Source: Saccharomycopsis fibuligera x Saccharomycopsis cf. fibuligera (Eukaryota; Ascomycota; Saccharomycetes; Ascoideales; Saccharomycopsidaceae). Taken from it: a DNA stretch of 64,000 nucleotides. Shown in pieces: positions 19,588-30,336 of the stretch; within the stretch, counting starts at the first letter, position 1, and every line of letters begins with the position of its first letter. The translations under genes were made by a program, and so were the position numbers. The notes under the pieces were generated by a model. That model worked only from the letters and a program-made list of their open reading frames with translations. It did not search any database and was not told where the DNA came from. The stretch covers positions 1,364,001 to 1,428,000 of the forward strand of contig CP012820.1 in the NCBI GenBank assembly GCA_001936135.1, written 5' to 3'.

Positions 19588-19833
19588 TTTTGCCGCCCCG
19601 TGAGGGAGTAGCTCAAGCACAACACAGGACCGCGGACGAAGACACCGCCCGGTGCCGCCCACCGTGGGCCATGGCCCCACCTTCCTGCCGCTTGGTTGCA
19701 CCGTGGTCTGTTCTTTCCTAGAGCCCGATTGGAGTCCGTGCACTGGGTAGCGGACGTCGGTGTGCATGGTGCGGCATGGTGCGGCATCCCAGACACCCCT
19801 CCCGGCATCCCATAAGGGGGTCTGGCAGCTGCC

Positions 19834-19857
19834 GCCCTAGGGCCACCGCCCTAGGGC
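19834..19857. repeat. Two copies of palindrome GCCCTAGGGC
   Basis: Perfect 10-bp palindromes at 19834-19843 and 19848-19857, each preceded by CC, giving a 14-bp direct repeat. Confidence 0.9.
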
Positions 19858-20024
19858 GCCCTCGAGGTTGGCCGACGGACGCACCAGGACTCGCAGCGAG
19901 TTTTCAGCCCGTTTCCAAGCGCGTGCTGGCAGTAAAAACGGCGTGGGCGTATCTTGAACTGAAAGTCGCCGTGGATAGAAACCCGCCGCCCTGGTACAGC
20001 CGGACACCAGCCTGACACCAGCCA

Positions 20025-20054
20025 CACCAAGAGCCCGCACCAAGAGCCCGCACC
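20025..20054. repeat. 13-bp tandem repeat CACCAAGAGCCCG
   Basis: Two perfect copies at 20025 and 20038 followed by a partial third (CACC). Confidence 0.88.
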
Positions 20055-20092
20055 AGCCACAAGCAGGCACAAGAGATCAAAGCGGACGCGCA

Positions 20093-20098
20093 ACGCGT
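20093..20098. promoter_or_regulatory. ACGCGT hexamer (MCB-like)
   Basis: MCB core 200 bp upstream of the ATG at 20298. In such GC-rich DNA a chance match is more likely than usual. Confidence 0.3.
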
Positions 20099-20297
20099 GG
20101 TCATTATGCTCTTTTTTTTGCTTTTTCTTTTGGCTTTTCTTTTGGTTTTTCTTTTTTTGATATTTCGTCCGGATGCTCATCGCGAAACTAGTTACGATTT
20201 ACAAACCGGATATCAGTTTTACCAGTTTACCAGTCTTCCTAGCGCCCGCGCGTGATACTGCAACGGCAATAACAACAGCACCAGCAGCACCAGCAAT

Positions 20298-21227
20298 ATG
20301 TCTTTATATGTAATGCGCAATAACTCATTTCAGCACCAGCACCAGCAGCACCAGCAGCACCAGGGGAGCACCGGCGGTGCTACTCCTTCTTCCAGTGCGT
20401 CCCTCGGCGCCAGCGGCGCCAGCGCCGGCGGCGCCAGCAAGAACAATGCGTTTGGCGCTCTCCGTCAGCACAGAATGGCCCGTTTCAAGAACTTGGCTGC
20501 AGACTCATTGGACAGAGGCTACAGAGCCGCCAGCAGCAGCGGCAGCAGCGGGTACCGCCGCGGATTGCAAAGCTATGGCGACGGCGATGAAGGCAGTGGC
20601 AGGGGCAGGAGCAAAAAGCCCATCAATCCGTACAAGGAAAGGAGCAGCTTGAGGTTCCGCAAACACCTAAACGATGCGAGAGTTCAGAACATAATAAATA
20701 AGCGCGGCGGTCTTGAGAAGATGGACAAAGACATGTCGGATATTGACCGCTTGGAGCTACTACAGGATTTGAAGAAATACGCAGACGAGGATTTCAATTA
20801 CAATTTGCAGCGTCTCGGGGGCGACCCAGCCCCAGAAGAAGGCTTTATCGACGACGAAGATAAAGACAAAGATGAGAACGAGGGAGCGATAGAAAAAGAA
20901 GCACAAGAGCTTGCTTTGGGTGGCATGAAAAACAATGTCAGTTTGAGTGTCGAGTCTCGCCATGACAGTGGCGACGATGAGCTTAGCGACGGTTCAGAAT
21001 TTTCAGACGAATGGGATACCCAAGATTCGGACTTTTTCCTGCAGTTGGAAGGCCAATTCAGCCAGCAAGACGAGACCCCAGACAGCGCCGCGGGCGTTGG
21101 CAGTCGGGATGAAAGATACCAGCTAAGTGAGCAGGAAATTTACGAGAAAGAAATGCAAGAGTTGCAAAGAATGGAGCAATTGGAGTTAGAATTGCTTACC
21201 AATAATTTGTCCATCAAAGATGATTGA
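20298..21227 (+). CDS. Unrecognised acidic protein
   Basis: 309 residues; I do not recognise the family. The first 40 residues are Gln/His-rich, then Gly/Ala/Ser-rich. A basic segment follows (about 50-130) with NPYKERSSLRFRKHLNDARVQ, then a short helical stretch DIDRLELLQDLKKYADEDF. The rest is strongly acidic (DDEDKDKDENEGA; DSGDDELSDGSEFSDEWD) and ends in a charged helix (EIYEKEMQELQRMEQLELELL). No signal peptide or membrane segment is seen. The layout would fit a nuclear or chromatin-linked protein, but that is only inference. The 5' half has much higher GC and uses GCC/GGC codons unlike its neighbours, matching the GC island it sits in. CAG/CAC repeats run through the start codon region. 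Confidence 0.72.
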   Translation: MSLYVMRNNSFQHQHQQHQQHQGSTGGATPSSSASLGASGASAGGASKNNAFGALRQHRMARFKNLAADSLDRGYRAASSSGSSGYRRGLQSYGDGDEGSGRGRSKKPINPYKERSSLRFRKHLNDARVQNIINKRGGLEKMDKDMSDIDRLELLQDLKKYADEDFNYNLQRLGGDPAPEEGFIDDEDKDKDENEGAIEKEAQELALGGMKNNVSLSVESRHDSGDDELSDGSEFSDEWDTQDSDFFLQLEGQFSQQDETPDSAAGVGSRDERYQLSEQEIYEKEMQELQRMEQLELELLTNNLSIKDD

Positions 21228-21954
21228 TCAACGGCTTATTACTGCTTTGTTTTTTCTTTCTTTGTTTGTATTGTGATATATATATTTTTTTTTACATTCT
21301 GTATAATAGTTGCCGCATGCTATCTATTCGTTGATTTTCTGGCATTTTTTTTTTTTAGCCCTATTATTGTTGTTACCTTGTTTTTGATCAATCCGTGTTT
21401 GCTGATGCTAAATTATCGATTCTTTGTATCTTTGAATATTGTTTTTTTGTTTTATAGTGCATTCTATGTTTTGTGTTGGCGGGGTACATATTTTCTGTTT
21501 AGTTCAAATTTGCTACAGCATATTATCTGTTGTGTTGCTTTTTCTATGTTTCCTATTTTTTTTGTTCCTGTTCTTTTTCTTTTGCTTGTTTATGTAATAA
21601 TCATTACTGTCCACTGAATTAAATTTCTTGAATGTTACTTACATATGCTGCTTCAGCGCTCCTGTAATATAAAAAATAATTGTCAAAACGGAATAACGGT
21701 CCAGTAGTGAAAAATATATATGTACAATAAAAAAGAAGAAAAGAAAAAGCGACTCCATAAAAAACCATTAAATAATCAAAACGAAACTAAAAAAAGAAAA
21801 AAAAGAAAGGTGAAACAAAAGCGAAAAACAAAGATAAATAGAGGAAAAAATCCCACAGCATTATCTATTGATGATTAGATCATCGCAATGAACAAGAATC
21901 AACCTATAGAAGCTGCACAACGTACTCCCAAAAAACTGAATAGAAAATAAACCT

Positions 21955-21992
<38 letters not shown>

Positions 21993-22095
21993 CACTCATA
22001 AGAAAATCACTTTTTAATATTCTTTAAATCATTCATCGTTATCAGGACTAATTATCGTCACTTTTCTGTGATTTTTGGTCTTTACAATGGCCTCA
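21228..22095. other. Convergent intergenic region with poly-A
   Basis: 868 bp between two convergent genes. T-rich up to about 21600, then A-rich, with a 36-nt A tract at 21956-21991. The 114-codon open frame at 21273 is a hydrophobic product of T-rich sequence and is unlikely to be real. Confidence 0.5.
21956..21991. repeat. Homopolymer A tract (36 nt)
   Basis: Thirty-six consecutive A residues about 105 bp beyond the stop codon of the convergent gene at 22096. Confidence 0.92.
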
Positions 22096-22599
22096 TCACC
22101 GCCTCCAACCACCACCCACCCTCATTGCCTCATTACAGCCACCCAACGTCTGATCGCTAATACCATCATTGTGATTGCTGATTTCATTGCCAAGACCACT
22201 GCTGCTAGTAAACGGTGGTCTGCGGTAAAAACTCGGCTTGTCATTCGGAAGATTGAAAATGAAGACAAACGTAGAAAACAAAACCACCGGCACAATGATC
22301 TTGAAGATGAAATTTTTCACATTGAAAAACGTGTTCGATAAGTTATTGACTTGGTGATTGCTACTGCTTAAGTCTCTGGTTGATTTGTCATTTGTAGTGG
22401 TGGCTGCAGTGGTATTGAGCGATTGATCATTAGACATATAGCCGTCCTTGCCTTGCTCCAAATCAATGTTTCTTTTGTTAACACTGTTGCTTTCATCGCC
22501 TATCAGAGGAACAGTTAGCTCTTTGAGTATTATCTGGTTGGCATTTTTAGCAGACTTGTCTTTTGCCGCAAGATGTTTCTGGATATCAGATATCAACAT
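22096..22599 (-). CDS. Unrecognised single-pass membrane protein
   Basis: 167 residues from ATG at 22599. The N-terminal 100 residues are hydrophilic (Lys/Asn/Ser/Thr/Asp-rich). One strong hydrophobic helix, FKIIVPVVLFSTFVFIF, lies at about 99-115, followed by a 50-residue Gly/Asn/Arg-rich tail. There is no signal peptide, so a type II or tail-proximal anchor is likely. I do not recognise a family, and no conserved catalytic motif is visible. It could be a lineage-specific membrane protein; a missed 3' exon cannot be excluded. It is more likely real than its neighbours in the antisense frames because of the coherent hydrophobic segment and low-complexity-free N-terminus. Confidence 0.6.
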   Translation of the reverse strand: MLISDIQKHLAAKDKSAKNANQIILKELTVPLIGDESNSVNKRNIDLEQGKDGYMSNDQSLNTTAATTTNDKSTRDLSSSNHQVNNLSNTFFNVKNFIFKIIVPVVLFSTFVFIFNLPNDKPSFYRRPPFTSSSGLGNEISNHNDGISDQTLGGCNEAMRVGGGWRR

Positions 22600-24475
22600 G
22601 GTGAGTTTTCTGTCTATTTAAGGAAAAAAAAAACAAGCGTTACTCGCGAATAATATAATAGGTATTGTTAAATGTATCTGGTTTTCTTGGAAGATATCAG
22701 CAACTTGATGAATAAATCGCTTGGCAACTTGAAAAAAAATTTGATAGCAGCACAATTAATATGATTATGATAAAGATAATAAGAATAAGAGTAATGAGAA
22801 ACGCCCCTTTATTAGTAGTCAGTAGTGTGATGGCGATTTCTGTTGAAGCAAAAGTACGAAATAGAAAAATCACTAAAGGAAAAACTAGAAAGGAAAAAAA
22901 AAAAAAAGTGACCTGAGTTTCAAGTTCGTTCGTTCGTTATCGATAGACACGCGCTGTGCGATAACTGCACTGAAAAAAGCGCACGTGGAGTGCAGGTGAT
23001 GACAATCGTTTTGACAGCTATTGGTAATAATGGTGATAACGATGAATAGCGAGATGAGATGATGGACGATGATTGACTTACAGCACCATGGATGCTAACA
23101 GTGTATCATCTTATATAAGTACTTTTTTGTTTTTTGGAAGCGTTGATTTGATTGATATTTTCTTGAGGGGTTGTTTTTTTTTTACCCAAAAACACAGCTC
23201 ATACGAAACTAAACAGTCAAAATAGCCGACTCATAGAGCACTAAACTGCTATAGTCCTAATCTAACAAGATCTCTTCCAAAAAAAAACAAAAAATGCTCA
23301 TTTTTTCGCTTTTGTTTTTCACTGACTCATATAGTAGCGCTCGAAGAGCCAAGTACAATTAGAGCCTGATTGTAATGTGGAATATATGCCCTAATACCAC
23401 ATCGTCCTCTAGTCGACGCTGTACGCTATACTTCGTTTAATAAAAGTAGACAATATAATGTGTGGCCACAAAGCAAGAAGACCAATGTCACATAAATCAA
23501 CTGTTAGTGAGTACAGCAGTAGCATATAACTTAGAGTTATAAAATATTTGTTACTTTTCGATTTTCGCCGCAGTATTGAGAACCGCACATTCCGACAAGG
23601 CATTAGAACCCGTCATTCACAAACATACTACCTTTCTCTTCAACCATTCAAATTTCCAGCCGTGTTGCTTCTTTCTTTTTTTGTTTTGCAAAAAAAGCGT
23701 CAGTTAATATGCTGTATAGATTGGATCATCTACAGATAACCACAACGGCTTAGAACATGCTTTCTTCAAGTGTAGCAAACATTAACCCATTTCATTTGAT
23801 ACGCCAAAGAGCCAATGCTACTGAGCATACTATATTATAACTTATACAGCAAAAAGTTGGCAACACTTTGCCGTAATTGACTGCCTCAATACATTTGGTG
23901 TTAATACATCACATCCATAGCGAAGGCCTCGGCAGACACAAAGGCACAAAGGAAAAAACCTGCTCAAAATTACGCAAGATGCACACTACTGTACCTTGGC
24001 AGTTGTGTGCATTGTTGAATTTTGCAGTAATGCATCAAGTCTCCGAATTCTTCTTTCTTTTTCATTTCTATTACGCCGTAAACAGCACATCTACATGCAT
24101 TGTTCTACATGGTGGTGCCTCTTCTCCTGAACATTGGAGATTTGACCAAGCGGAATTTGGCAGCTAAGCGACACTGCGTTTGCTTCGCTGGTTAGCTATA
24201 GCTTTATGTCTTTACTAATCTACTAATTCTTTTTTTAGAGACGGACTCTCAATGGTGGCGTGTTCTGCTAAAATGCACACTTTTTGAAAGAAAGAGAAAA
24301 GAATGTGTTCTTGGAGTTTCTGTTTGAGACTGTTTTTGATTTGATCTTGTTTTGCTTTTAACAATCCAACTTCAACAAAATCTTCCAAATACCTTATCTA
24401 ATCTAATCTATGAATTATTTTTTTGAATAACATTTACCAACTCTGCATTTTCCAAATCTCGAATAAGTTGACAAT
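22600..24475. other. Long divergent intergenic region
   Basis: 1.88 kb between the membrane-protein gene and the gene at 24476. I see A-rich blocks, three GTTC units at 22926-22937 and a CACGTG at 22982-22987. Open frames at 23409-23739 and 23877-24167 lack convincing starts or protein character. The length suggests complex regulation or an unseen RNA gene. Confidence 0.45.
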
Positions 24476-26269
24476 ATGGTGAAGTGGAACTGGGGTAAAA
24501 AGTCCAACGCAAAAAACAGCACCAAACAAATCAGTATAGAACCAGTACAGAATACCGTCATCCACGATGGCTCCTTGTTGGAACTCTTGAAAGACTGGAG
24601 AAAAGAAGGCCCATATCCTACGTCGACAATCCCTCTTGCTGCTCCTACAAACTTTGATAGAAAAGCTTCAACAAATAACTTGGTAAAGTATCAAACAAAT
24701 GACCCCAAACAGAAACGCAAGCCTCCAGCGCCTGAGGAAAAATTGCACCTGGAACTCAATAATGTACTCGAATTGGCAAATTTTGAAAAGGATTGCAGCA
24801 TAGAAGTTGCTCCCAAACTACAACGAACTTCAAATGCAGATCTGATTACAAAGGAAACCAAGGGACCTAATGTATACGAGGAGTTCACCAATTTCAACCC
24901 TTATGAAGAGTTGGAGAACAATGAACAGCAGAGCTTAATAAATACTACCGACAACAACTACATTAACGACCATCCAGCCCACACGGGCGATAGCTCTTAC
25001 GCGCTCGAAACGGCAGTAAGTCCAACAATAGAAAAAGTCCAAGAAACACAATGCCCCTTTAATAGATGCAGTTTAAACACAAGAAAATACAAGCAAATCA
25101 TCGAATGCTTAGATGAGTACGCAGCCGAGCTTCGAAGTATACTTGACGATGAGGAATCATTTGACGACAATGCCAGTGTCGAAAAACAACAGTATTGCAA
25201 ATCTTTCACAGAAACTCCCCAAAATACACCTATTTCGAATCATGACAACGAAAGTATGCTGTCAAGGTCAACAATATGCTCAAACATAACAATGAGTGTT
25301 GGCAGTACTGATGAAATGACACCACATACAGATATTTCAAATACCCCCGGGTCATATATGTCCTCGCTTTCCGAACTTGACAAACCCCACAAACTAACAC
25401 AAAAGACACTGCATCTTTCTGAAAAAAAACCTATTGAACTCCACATCAAAATTCTCGATCCCAAAGATGAACTAATCAAAGATCTCGGACTTCCTAGAAA
25501 CAAAAGAGGTTCAGTGGTGTCGGATCCATTGTTTTTGGATGAACATAATGATTATAACTTATTGATTGGTAAAGAAAGCTCAAGCAAAAAACCAAGCAAA
25601 GCACTAAATTTCTATATCAAAGACTACACAGGTCCTAACAGCCCCAATATTTTTTCTCCTATCAAGTCTCAGTTCTCTAAAGATACTACTAAAAATTTCT
25701 TAACTTACAATTCGAAGTCGAAAGCTAGCGTCAACAAAAGCAGTCCGTTGAGAAAACATACAGAACTGAGTGACAGCTATCAAAAAAGCAAACAAGCACT
25801 ACCAATCCTTAGCCTAAACACCACAATGAACAATCAAAAATCTGGAAGATACGTGATAAGGATAAAAGAAAAGACAAAAGCAAAAGAGCATCAACCACAT
25901 AAACTGACAGAGTCATCAACAGCAACAATGTCAGCCGCCTCGCTTACCGCCTGTTCGTCAGTCAGGACAACTAGCACGTTGAAAAGCCCTGCTTCTATTA
26001 TTCAGAATTCTACCATCAAAGATCTTATGAAAGCTAATAGAACGTCATCGGTTTATGTAAGTCAGTCGGGTTCGCATTTTAGAAATATTGACATAAACGC
26101 AAACCCATTGTCTCTGTTCAACAATTTTAGTCAGCATTATAACCTTCCGGAAAATCCATACGCTAAAAGTAACCCAAATAGCCCGTATGCGAGTGGGTCA
26201 GACTATAATCCGTATGGGGAGAAGGCTCATGCTAATCTGTATGTATCACATTCGGTCAATCCTTACTAA
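24476..26269 (+). CDS. Unrecognised disordered protein with NPY motifs
   Basis: 597 residues, mostly hydrophilic and predicted disordered; I do not recognise it. Features: a basic start (MVKWNWGKKSNAK); a short motif LLELLKDWRKEGPYPTSTIP near residue 33; FNPYEELENNE near 140; and Ser/Thr-Pro sites suitable for kinases (SPTIEK, TPQNTP, SSPLRK, KSPAS). The C-terminal 40 residues contain NPY three times and one SPY. NPY and NPF-like repeats are often adaptor-binding linear motifs, but no function is claimed. There is no membrane segment. The gene starts at a clear ATG preceded by ACAAT. It is probably restricted to related yeasts. Confidence 0.72.
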   Translation: MVKWNWGKKSNAKNSTKQISIEPVQNTVIHDGSLLELLKDWRKEGPYPTSTIPLAAPTNFDRKASTNNLVKYQTNDPKQKRKPPAPEEKLHLELNNVLELANFEKDCSIEVAPKLQRTSNADLITKETKGPNVYEEFTNFNPYEELENNEQQSLINTTDNNYINDHPAHTGDSSYALETAVSPTIEKVQETQCPFNRCSLNTRKYKQIIECLDEYAAELRSILDDEESFDDNASVEKQQYCKSFTETPQNTPISNHDNESMLSRSTICSNITMSVGSTDEMTPHTDISNTPGSYMSSLSELDKPHKLTQKTLHLSEKKPIELHIKILDPKDELIKDLGLPRNKRGSVVSDPLFLDEHNDYNLLIGKESSSKKPSKALNFYIKDYTGPNSPNIFSPIKSQFSKDTTKNFLTYNSKSKASVNKSSPLRKHTELSDSYQKSKQALPILSLNTTMNNQKSGRYVIRIKEKTKAKEHQPHKLTESSTATMSAASLTACSSVRTTSTLKSPASIIQNSTIKDLMKANRTSSVYVSQSGSHFRNIDINANPLSLFNNFSQHYNLPENPYAKSNPNSPYASGSDYNPYGEKAHANLYVSHSVNPY

Positions 26270-26655
26270 CATTAAACGATAGATACAACTATATCACGGT
26301 AACATCAATAACAACAACTCATTTTCTAGCATTAATTATTTGCATGTGGTCCCTATTTTTTCTGCTTTCCTGTTTTGCATATGAATATATACTTCTGCTA
26401 AATTTTTTCTTCTTTATTCCTTTTCGGTTCTTTCATTTGTTGCATATCCTTATGTGTTTTAAATGATTTCAATTGACATGCATTTACAATTCACCTCTCT
26501 AACAATGGCTGTAAGCATTCTAGGTTATTAAAAATCATTTAGTACTCATATCCTTCTCATTTTCGTTTACATGGCCATTTTAACTCGTAATTACTATAAT
26601 CAAAAATATAATACAAATAGTATACATATAGAATATAAGACTTAACCAGTGAATA
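26270..26655. other. Convergent intergenic region, nothing specific seen
   Basis: 386 bp of AT-rich 3' flanking DNA between convergent genes. T-rich stretches near 26355-26440 probably include termination signals for the plus-strand gene. Confidence 0.5.
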
Positions 26656-29600
26656 TCAATTAAGAAATCCTTTACAACCTGGAGCACCACATAAGCAAGC
26701 AATACGCTCTTCATCATTAGTTTCCCTTTCAAACTTGTAATCATAAGTTAATTCTTCATTGGCTTTGATATCCTTCAACGCATAAATAACAATTCTTTTT
26801 TTCCCCTCAACTTTTATGATTTTTGCAGTACAACTTGGCGTACAACAATGGTTGATAAACCTTGCAATACCTCCTTTCTTGGTAGCATCAATAACGGTTT
26901 GATCGTCAATTCTGAAAAGATACGATGACCCAATCCCGGATTTAAGATATTGTTTTTCTCTTAATTCCGCTACTTGTTGTCGAATACTGTCGCCAACATA
27001 TTCAATAATCATCTCATTAGCGGCAATTGGCTCTAAGGCGTATAACCCCCAGTTATGAATAGCTGATCTAGCAAAATTAACTGGCTTTTTTCTTTTGTTC
27101 AAAGAATTTAATTTCAAGATATCGGTTTCTGAACCCAAAATTTGTTTGGTGTCTGCCGCAAGTCTTCTATTATTAGCTCTATTAACCCTGGAGCTTTGAA
27201 TTGCTGTTCCAGTGGCTTCGGCAGAATCGTTTTTAAGTGTATTTAATGGTTCATGCCTATGAACCTTCCGACGATGAGGCAAATATTCTGCTTTAAGAGA
27301 ATCCAGAATTTTTCTGTATCCTTCACTTCTGAATGAACCGGTAGTGTTCTCTAGAGCTTTAGCTATTTCCATATCCACTTTGAATTGATCTTCCTCTTCC
27401 TCATCACTGTGTTGTAATTTATGCGTTTCATTTTTACGCCAGCACCAGTACTCTGTATTTTGAATATCTTGCGATGGCAAAACTTCCTTAAATACTTCTT
27501 TCATGAGACTTAAATCCTCTTCGTCTCTTATTAGTGATTTAAAATCATTCAAATCAAGAGGGGCATCAATAGTTGTTTCAGGATACACAGTCTTGACAAA
27601 ATCAAAATCAGGTTTATAGATGTTTTCGTAACTGCTAAGATCATCTTCTTGCTTATGCTCATCTTTATCTTCACCTTCTGAAAGCTGCTCCTCAACGGTA
27701 GGTTTTTCCTCCTTAGATTCTGGTAACTTTTCGGTCAATGTTGATGCATCATCAGTCTCCATTTTTTGATCTAATTCATTCTCAGGAGTAACCGGAGTAG
27801 TGAGATGATCCTCCACGCTTTCCTTTGTTTCTACAGCTGTATGTTTTGGCTTATGCACTAATTCATCATCTTCCTCACCTTCATCTTCACTAGATGAGTA
27901 GAATGCCATACTTCTTTTATGATCATACTTGAGTTTCTTTTTAGCCTGTACATCTATCTTCACCGGGCTTTCTTGATCTTTCAATGAATCAGGTGTTTCC
28001 AAATTGACATCCTCCTCGTCTCCCTCACCTTCTTCATCATTGTCATCATTTAGCATTCTATTCAATGGCATTGTAGCATGCTGGTACTTCTTGGTAGAAA
28101 ATTTGTTCGTAACATCCATTGTTCGCAGCTTGTTCTTTTGTTTGGCCTTCTTCGATTTTTCTTCGTTCTTCTTTCTAAAACTTGGCAACTTGAGTTGGGG
28201 AATTTGATTTGTGTTTCCAATACCAAAAATATCATTGCTTGGTGCCTCGTGTTGTTCTTCTGGCTTAGGCGTAGATGTATAGCTTACAGAAGTGGCTCCT
28301 GTAGTTGCTGTTGGTGGGGCACCTAGCTTGTGTACCTCTTCCTTAACCATAGATCCAGAAAAGTTATCAGGGTTAAGCATGCTCAATACCGACGGACCAA
28401 TGGTTCTCTCTTTGATATCTTTTCGTAGCATGTTTTCTAAATCTTTCCAAATTTGATCAACAGCTTCTTCAACAGGCTCTTTATTGTTTAAGTGTTTTCG
28501 TTCATACGATTTATTGTCCAAACATAGTTCGAGTGTGGCTTTCCCTTTATGCAAGACTTTGCCATTTTGCTCATTGTAACAATGTACAGCTGCTTTCTTG
28601 TTATTGAAAAGTATAAAAAATCCCAAGTTGGGCTCTGCAAGAATTTTGGTCCAGTCGTATTTTGACAATTTCGCTTTTAAATTTCGCACTTGATAGAGCC
28701 TCGTAGGATAATATTTATCACTCAAAAACAAAAACGGTCTTGAGTTGATCACATTTATAATATCTTGCGGTACCTGAATCTTTCCAGATTTGAACTCATT
28801 GTTTTTTGCTTTATTGGTATCTTGAGCCCCAAAAAAAAGGGCAGGTAAAAATATGTCTTGTGAAGTTGATCCCTTCATAGAGTTTTTGATAATTTGGGGT
28901 TGCAAAGTTGACAGCCTTTTCAATTTGACTCTTTTCTCTTCTAGTTCTACGCGTCTTTTTAACTCTAACTTTTTTCGTTGAAGCTCGCGTTCCTTTTGTT
29001 TAGCTATTTCCTGCTCATAAATTTTCTGCTGATGTTTTCTGCGCTCTTGGAAAAGCGTTATAGCTTTATTTTTTCGTTCTTCCAATAAATTGTTATGTTT
29101 CGTATTTAAACCAACTTTCACTCGGCAACCGTCAAGTATAAGTTTGTTGTTGGCTTCTTTAATGGCATTCATTGCACTTTTATTTGCTTCTCCATATGAT
29201 TTTCCATCTTTGTCGTCAAATTTAAGTCGACAAACACCAAGAGGAGTAGCTGATATCGGATCAGATATCATTTCAACTTCAAGCACTTTGCCAAATGTTT
29301 CAAAGTTTGATTTAATGATTTTGGAGCTAAAATTAGAATGAAAATTCCAAACAACTATTTCTGAAGACGGCGGCTGCCCCACCGAGTTTTTGTCATATTG
29401 AAAAGTTGGAACTACCAAGGCTTTGTACTGTGTGTGTTTTGACTTTTTAGTGAGACAATATTTTGCATAATTATGCTTGAGAGGTATTCTAGGATCCTTT
29501 AGTGGTTGCTGAACGCCTTCTCCCTTAAATCTATAAATGATAGCATTACCCTTTTTGGAATCTTTCTTTAGCTCCGGGTCGTACATCACTTTATAGTTTA

Positions 29601-30336
29601 CTTTTTTCGTGGAGGCCAAACCTGCTTCTGGATAAGCCACTTCAAAAGTAAATGGATTATATTTATGATTTTGCTTCGTGAAGAGCCCATCACCATCAGA
29701 AATATCAAATTTTGGCAAACTATCTTCCCAGAAAACATTCCAAAGGTTTCCAGAAACTTGATCTGGTTTCTTGGTGCTTTGGCTATTAGCATTCCTACTT
29801 GAGTCTTCGATCCACGGCTGTGGAACGCCCACAGAGTCATTGCTAGAACTGGACTTAATTGAATCTAGTCTGGGCGCGTGAGATCTCGGGCTGTTATCTA
29901 TATCGCCATGCCTATAAGAATCGCTTGGCCTATAAAAATCCTTGAAATGACGCAGCTTCCGGCTTCTTATAGAAGTAGTAGGTCTGTATGAGTCGTCTCC
30001 ACCAGGGACATAGCTGTCTTTTGAGGAATACTTGGGCGCGTGAGCAAACGAGGATGGTGATGCAGACGAAGATTGGGATCTAGACGGCACATAACTGTCT
30101 CTAATACCAGGTTTCGAAGGAGCGTAACTATCTTTCTGATGTTCTCTTGAGCGGCGAAAAGAAGGAGCGCTCCTGCTGGGAGGAGGGCCATACCGACTAG
30201 CAGGAATATGGAAGTCATTGAGAGATGGCAACGAGGCTGGTGGAGGCGACGATCTACCCAAATGCTCTTCATACATAGAGCTTTTCTGACGGCCATTGCC
30301 CTTGGTTTCCTGAAAGTCGTTATCCCAACGCGACAT
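26656..30336 (-). CDS. SET1: Histone H3 lysine-4 methyltransferase Set1 (COMPASS)
   Basis: 1226 residues from the ATG at 30336 (MSRWDNDFQ); an upstream in-frame Met adds 21 unlikely hydrophobic residues, so I reject it. The N-terminus is disordered and Ser/Arg/Tyr-rich with repeated DSYxP motifs. An RRM-like domain begins near residue 325 ([20 protein letters not shown]). A basic coiled coil (about 435-505) and long acidic regions follow. The C-terminus has the n-SET region, the catalytic SET domain ([48 protein letters not shown]) and the Cys-rich post-SET ([13 protein letters not shown]). Set1 in COMPASS mono-, di- and trimethylates H3K4 at active genes. It shares a divergent promoter with MPS1. 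A mild oddity is the repeated DSYRP/DSYVP series near the N-terminus. Confidence 0.96.
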   Translation of the reverse strand: MSRWDNDFQETKGNGRQKSSMYEEHLGRSSPPPASLPSLNDFHIPASRYGPPPSRSAPSFRRSREHQKDSYAPSKPGIRDSYVPSRSQSSSASPSSFAHAPKYSSKDSYVPGGDDSYRPTTSIRSRKLRHFKDFYRPSDSYRHGDIDNSPRSHAPRLDSIKSSSSNDSVGVPQPWIEDSSRNANSQSTKKPDQVSGNLWNVFWEDSLPKFDISDGDGLFTKQNHKYNPFTFEVAYPEAGLASTKKVNYKVMYDPELKKDSKKGNAIIYRFKGEGVQQPLKDPRIPLKHNYAKYCLTKKSKHTQYKALVVPTFQYDKNSVGQPPSSEIVVWNFHSNFSSKIIKSNFETFGKVLEVEMISDPISATPLGVCRLKFDDKDGKSYGEANKSAMNAIKEANNKLILDGCRVKVGLNTKHNNLLEERKNKAITLFQERRKHQQKIYEQEIAKQKERELQRKKLELKRRVELEEKRVKLKRLSTLQPQIIKNSMKGSTSQDIFLPALFFGAQDTNKAKNNEFKSGKIQVPQDIINVINSRPFLFLSDKYYPTRLYQVRNLKAKLSKYDWTKILAEPNLGFFILFNNKKAAVHCYNEQNGKVLHKGKATLELCLDNKSYERKHLNNKEPVEEAVDQIWKDLENMLRKDIKERTIGPSVLSMLNPDNFSGSMVKEEVHKLGAPPTATTGATSVSYTSTPKPEEQHEAPSNDIFGIGNTNQIPQLKLPSFRKKNEEKSKKAKQKNKLRTMDVTNKFSTKKYQHATMPLNRMLNDDNDEEGEGDEEDVNLETPDSLKDQESPVKIDVQAKKKLKYDHKRSMAFYSSSEDEGEEDDELVHKPKHTAVETKESVEDHLTTPVTPENELDQKMETDDASTLTEKLPESKEEKPTVEEQLSEGEDKDEHKQEDDLSSYENIYKPDFDFVKTVYPETTIDAPLDLNDFKSLIRDEEDLSLMKEVFKEVLPSQDIQNTEYWCWRKNETHKLQHSDEEEEDQFKVDMEIAKALENTTGSFRSEGYRKILDSLKAEYLPHRRKVHRHEPLNTLKNDSAEATGTAIQSSRVNRANNRRLAADTKQILGSETDILKLNSLNKRKKPVNFARSAIHNWGLYALEPIAANEMIIEYVGDSIRQQVAELREKQYLKSGIGSSYLFRIDDQTVIDATKKGGIARFINHCCTPSCTAKIIKVEGKKRIVIYALKDIKANEELTYDYKFERETNDEERIACLCGAPGCKGFLN

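Larger units (their letters stand above)
18917..20297. other. GC-rich divergent promoter region of MED15 and the next gene
   Basis: 1.38 kb that contrasts with the AT-rich window. Except for a T-rich block at 19255-19325, most of it is GC-rich, with a heptamer repeat (19546-19587), twin palindromes (19834-19857), a 13-bp tandem repeat (20025-20050) and an ACGCGT (20093-20098). Open frames on both strands (up to 239 codons) overlap each other and reflect the GC composition and poly-T; I do not call them genes. Confidence 0.55.

Noticed and set aside
19089-19808. 239-codon minus-strand open frame in the GC-rich region
   Set aside because: It crosses the poly-T tract (as Lys runs) and heptamer repeats (as PEARSQK repeats), overlaps frames on both strands and shows no family character; long frames are expected in GC-rich DNA.
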